From the NCBI RefSeq assembly GCF_002338065.1, contig NZ_DDHJ01000018.1:255873-319872 (forward strand): a DNA stretch of 64,000 bases. Reading direction: 5' to 3'. The stretch is from Pseudomonas sp. UBA1879 (GTDB lineage: Bacteria; Pseudomonadota; Gammaproteobacteria; Pseudomonadales; Pseudomonadaceae). Positions 62,358-64,000 of the stretch are shown one piece after another. A program made the position numbers and the translations under genes. The notes under the pieces were generated by a model that searched no databases, was not told the DNA's origin, and saw only the letters and a program-made list of their open reading frames with translations. The first letter of the stretch is position 1; every line of letters begins with the position of its first letter.

Positions 62358-64000
62358 TTATTCGTCGGTTTCAACCACGCCCTGATCTTCGCCCAGGAAT
62401 CCGCCGCTCTGGTGCTGCCACAGCCGCGCGTAGGTGCCGTTGCTTTCCAGCAATTCAGCGTGGGTGCCTTGCTCGATGATCCGGCCATCGTCCATCACGA
62501 TCAGCCGGTCCATGGCTGCGATGGTCGACAGCCGGTGGGCGATGGCGATCACGGTCTTGCCCTGCATCATGTCGTCGAGGCTTTCCTGAATCGCGACTTC
62601 AACCTCCGAGTCCAGCGCGCTGGTGGCTTCGTCCAGGAGCAGGATCGGCGCGTTCTTGAGCATCACCCGGGCAATCGCGACCCGTTGCCGCTGCCCGCCG
62701 GACAGCTTGATGCCGCGCTCACCGACCAAGGTGTCGTAGCCGGAGTGGCCATGCTTGTCGCTCAACTGGCGGATGAAACCGTCAGCCTGGGCGTTGCGTG
62801 CGGCTTGGTAAATGTCCGCGTCGGTGGCATCGGGCCGACCGTAAGCGATGTTGTCGCGAATCGAGCGGTGCAGCAGCGAGGTGTCCTGAGTGACCATGCC
62901 AATAGCGCTACGCAAGCTGTCCTGGGTGACCTGGGCGATGTTCTGACCGTCGATGCGAATCTGCCCTTTGTCGACGTCGTAGAAGCGCAACAGCAAGTTG
63001 ATCAGGGTGGATTTACCCGCGCCGGAGCGCCCCACCAGGCCGATCTTTTCCCCTGCGCGAATGCTCAGGCTGAGGCCGTCGAGCACCTGGCGTTCGCCGT
63101 TGTAATTGAAGCTGACGTTGTCGAAGGTCACTGCGCCACCGGAGGTTACTAACGTCCCGGCATCGGGTGCGTCCTGCACCTTCGCGCCTCGCGTCAGGGT
63201 TTCCATGCCGTCCTGAACCGTGCCGATGTTCTCGAACAGCGACGTCATCTGCCACATGATCCAGTGCGACATGCCATTGATGCGCAGCGCCATCGAGATG
63301 ATTGCTGCCACTGCACCTGCGCCGACGTCCCCCTGATGCCAGAGCCACAACGCGTAGCCGCCCGCCGCGAGAATCAGCCCGACCACCAACGCCTGATTGA
63401 CGATCTCGAACTGGCTGACCAGACGCATCTGGCGAAAGCCGGTCTGCTTGAAATCTTCCATCGCAGCCCGTGCGAATTGCGCTTCCCGGCGAGAGTGGGA
63501 AAACAGCTTCACGGTGGTGATGTTGGTGTAGGCGTCGGAGATACGCCCGGTCATCGACGAGCGCGCGTTGGCTTGCTCCTGTCCCACCTTGCCCAACCGC
63601 GGCACGAAGTACCACATCGCCACGCCGAACAGGGCGATCCACGCCAGGAACGGCAGCATCAACTTGAGGGCGAAGCCGCCGGCCAACGCAATGATCGCGA
63701 TGAAATACACGCCGATGCCGGGGATGATTTCGATGACGGTGAACAGCACCTCACGCACCGCCAGCGCGGTCTGCATCACTTTGGTGGTGACCCGTCCGGA
63801 AAACTCATCGGAAAAAAACGACAGGCTTTGCCGCAGCATCAGGCGGTGAAAATCCCAGCGCAGGCGCAGCGGCAGGTTAATTGCCAACACCTGATGCTGC
63901 ACCATGGTGCGCAAGGCCACCAACCCGATGCTGGTCAGCAGAACCAGCCCGATGCCCCACAACACGCGGCTTTCCTGGGCGGCTGCAGCTTCGCCGCCGG
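62358..64000 (-). CDS. Partial ABC exporter, fused permease and ATPase (MsbA-like)
   Basis: About 547 residues are visible; the frame stays open to the window edge, so the N-terminus is missing. The transmembrane part contains LRLRWDFHRLMLRQSLSFFSDEFSGRVTTKV, the type I exporter coupling region. The ATPase has VGRSGAGKST (Walker A), LSGGQRQRVAIARV (signature) and ILLLDEATSALDSE (Walker B) with AHRLSTIA. It likely exports a lipid, peptide or drug. It is convergent with the glycan operon, and no link is implied. Confidence 0.93.
   Translation of the reverse strand, partial: GGEAAAAQESRVLWGIGLVLLTSIGLVALRTMVQHQVLAINLPLRLRWDFHRLMLRQSLSFFSDEFSGRVTTKVMQTALAVREVLFTVIEIIPGIGVYFIAIIALAGGFALKLMLPFLAWIALFGVAMWYFVPRLGKVGQEQANARSSMTGRISDAYTNITTVKLFSHSRREAQFARAAMEDFKQTGFRQMRLVSQFEIVNQALVVGLILAAGGYALWLWHQGDVGAGAVAAIISMALRINGMSHWIMWQMTSLFENIGTVQDGMETLTRGAKVQDAPDAGTLVTSGGAVTFDNVSFNYNGERQVLDGLSLSIRAGEKIGLVGRSGAGKSTLINLLLRFYDVDKGQIRIDGQNIAQVTQDSLRSAIGMVTQDTSLLHRSIRDNIAYGRPDATDADIYQAARNAQADGFIRQLSDKHGHSGYDTLVGERGIKLSGGQRQRVAIARVMLKNAPILLLDEATSALDSEVEVAIQESLDDMMQGKTVIAIAHRLSTIAAMDRLIVMDDGRIIEQGTHAELLESNGTYARLWQHQSGGFLGEDQGVVETDE

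Overview
The window is high-GC, densely coded chromosomal DNA of a Pseudomonas, most likely a plant-associated member of the P. fluorescens / P. syringae assemblage. This is inferred from Pseudomonas-type small families (DUF1652, DUF2986), GTGGGAG-type and GTAG-headed REP elements with a REP-associated transposase, the large set of LysR regulators, and an AvrE-family type III effector with its chaperone behind a consensus HrpL promoter. No rRNA, tRNA, CRISPR array, prophage or complete insertion sequence was seen. The first gene (coiled-coil protein, 1-272) and the last (ABC exporter, 62358-64000) run off the window.

Layout. 1-9.6 kb: housekeeping and stress genes, with an EntS-like MFS protein, a hexapeptide acetyltransferase, DUF883 and DUF2934 proteins, MarR plus MFS efflux with a palindromic operator inside its promoter, GNAT plus MltA murein transglycosylase, a putative lipoprotein and a CBS-pair protein. 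9.8-15.1 kb: the accessory highlight, an HrpL box, an AvrE/DspE-like effector of about 1588 residues and a CesT-type chaperone, with no secretion apparatus gene nearby. 15.1-28.2 kb: GNAT, PpnN nucleosidase, an orphan CrtZ-like hydroxylase, dienelactone hydrolase, PaaI thioesterase, AzlCD exporter, LysR, a three-domain FAD/Fe-S dehydrogenase, and a LuxR regulator divergent from a nitrilase-family amidase and an APC permease. 28.2-29.5 kb: a RAYT gene among REP sequences, including a 100-bp tandem array. 29.5-42.2 kb: a polyamine/amino-acid island (class III aminotransferase, PotF-like binding protein, PuuR-like regulator), LysR regulators, cupins, a LysE exporter, an MFS pump and an SDR.

42.4-50.7 kb is a coherent amino-sugar catabolic locus. 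A tightly overlapping minus-strand operon encodes a DeoR regulator, a BadF-type kinase, a complete sugar ABC importer and an AgaS-like SIS protein. It is divergent from a GatZ/KbaZ-like gene, with an inverted-repeat operator candidate between them. The partner aldolase KbaY, a deacetylase and a tagatose-6-phosphate kinase are not in the window. 50.8-57.3 kb: a stress-type SDR, DUF1652, a LysR/MFS pair and a CHASE4-like/PAS/GGDEF/EAL protein with intact motifs. 57.4-62.3 kb: a galactofuranose module, with galE divergent from a glycosyltransferase, UDP-galactopyranose mutase and a clan GH-A hydrolase.

All function calls rest on reading translated sequences and motifs by eye; no database search was run.
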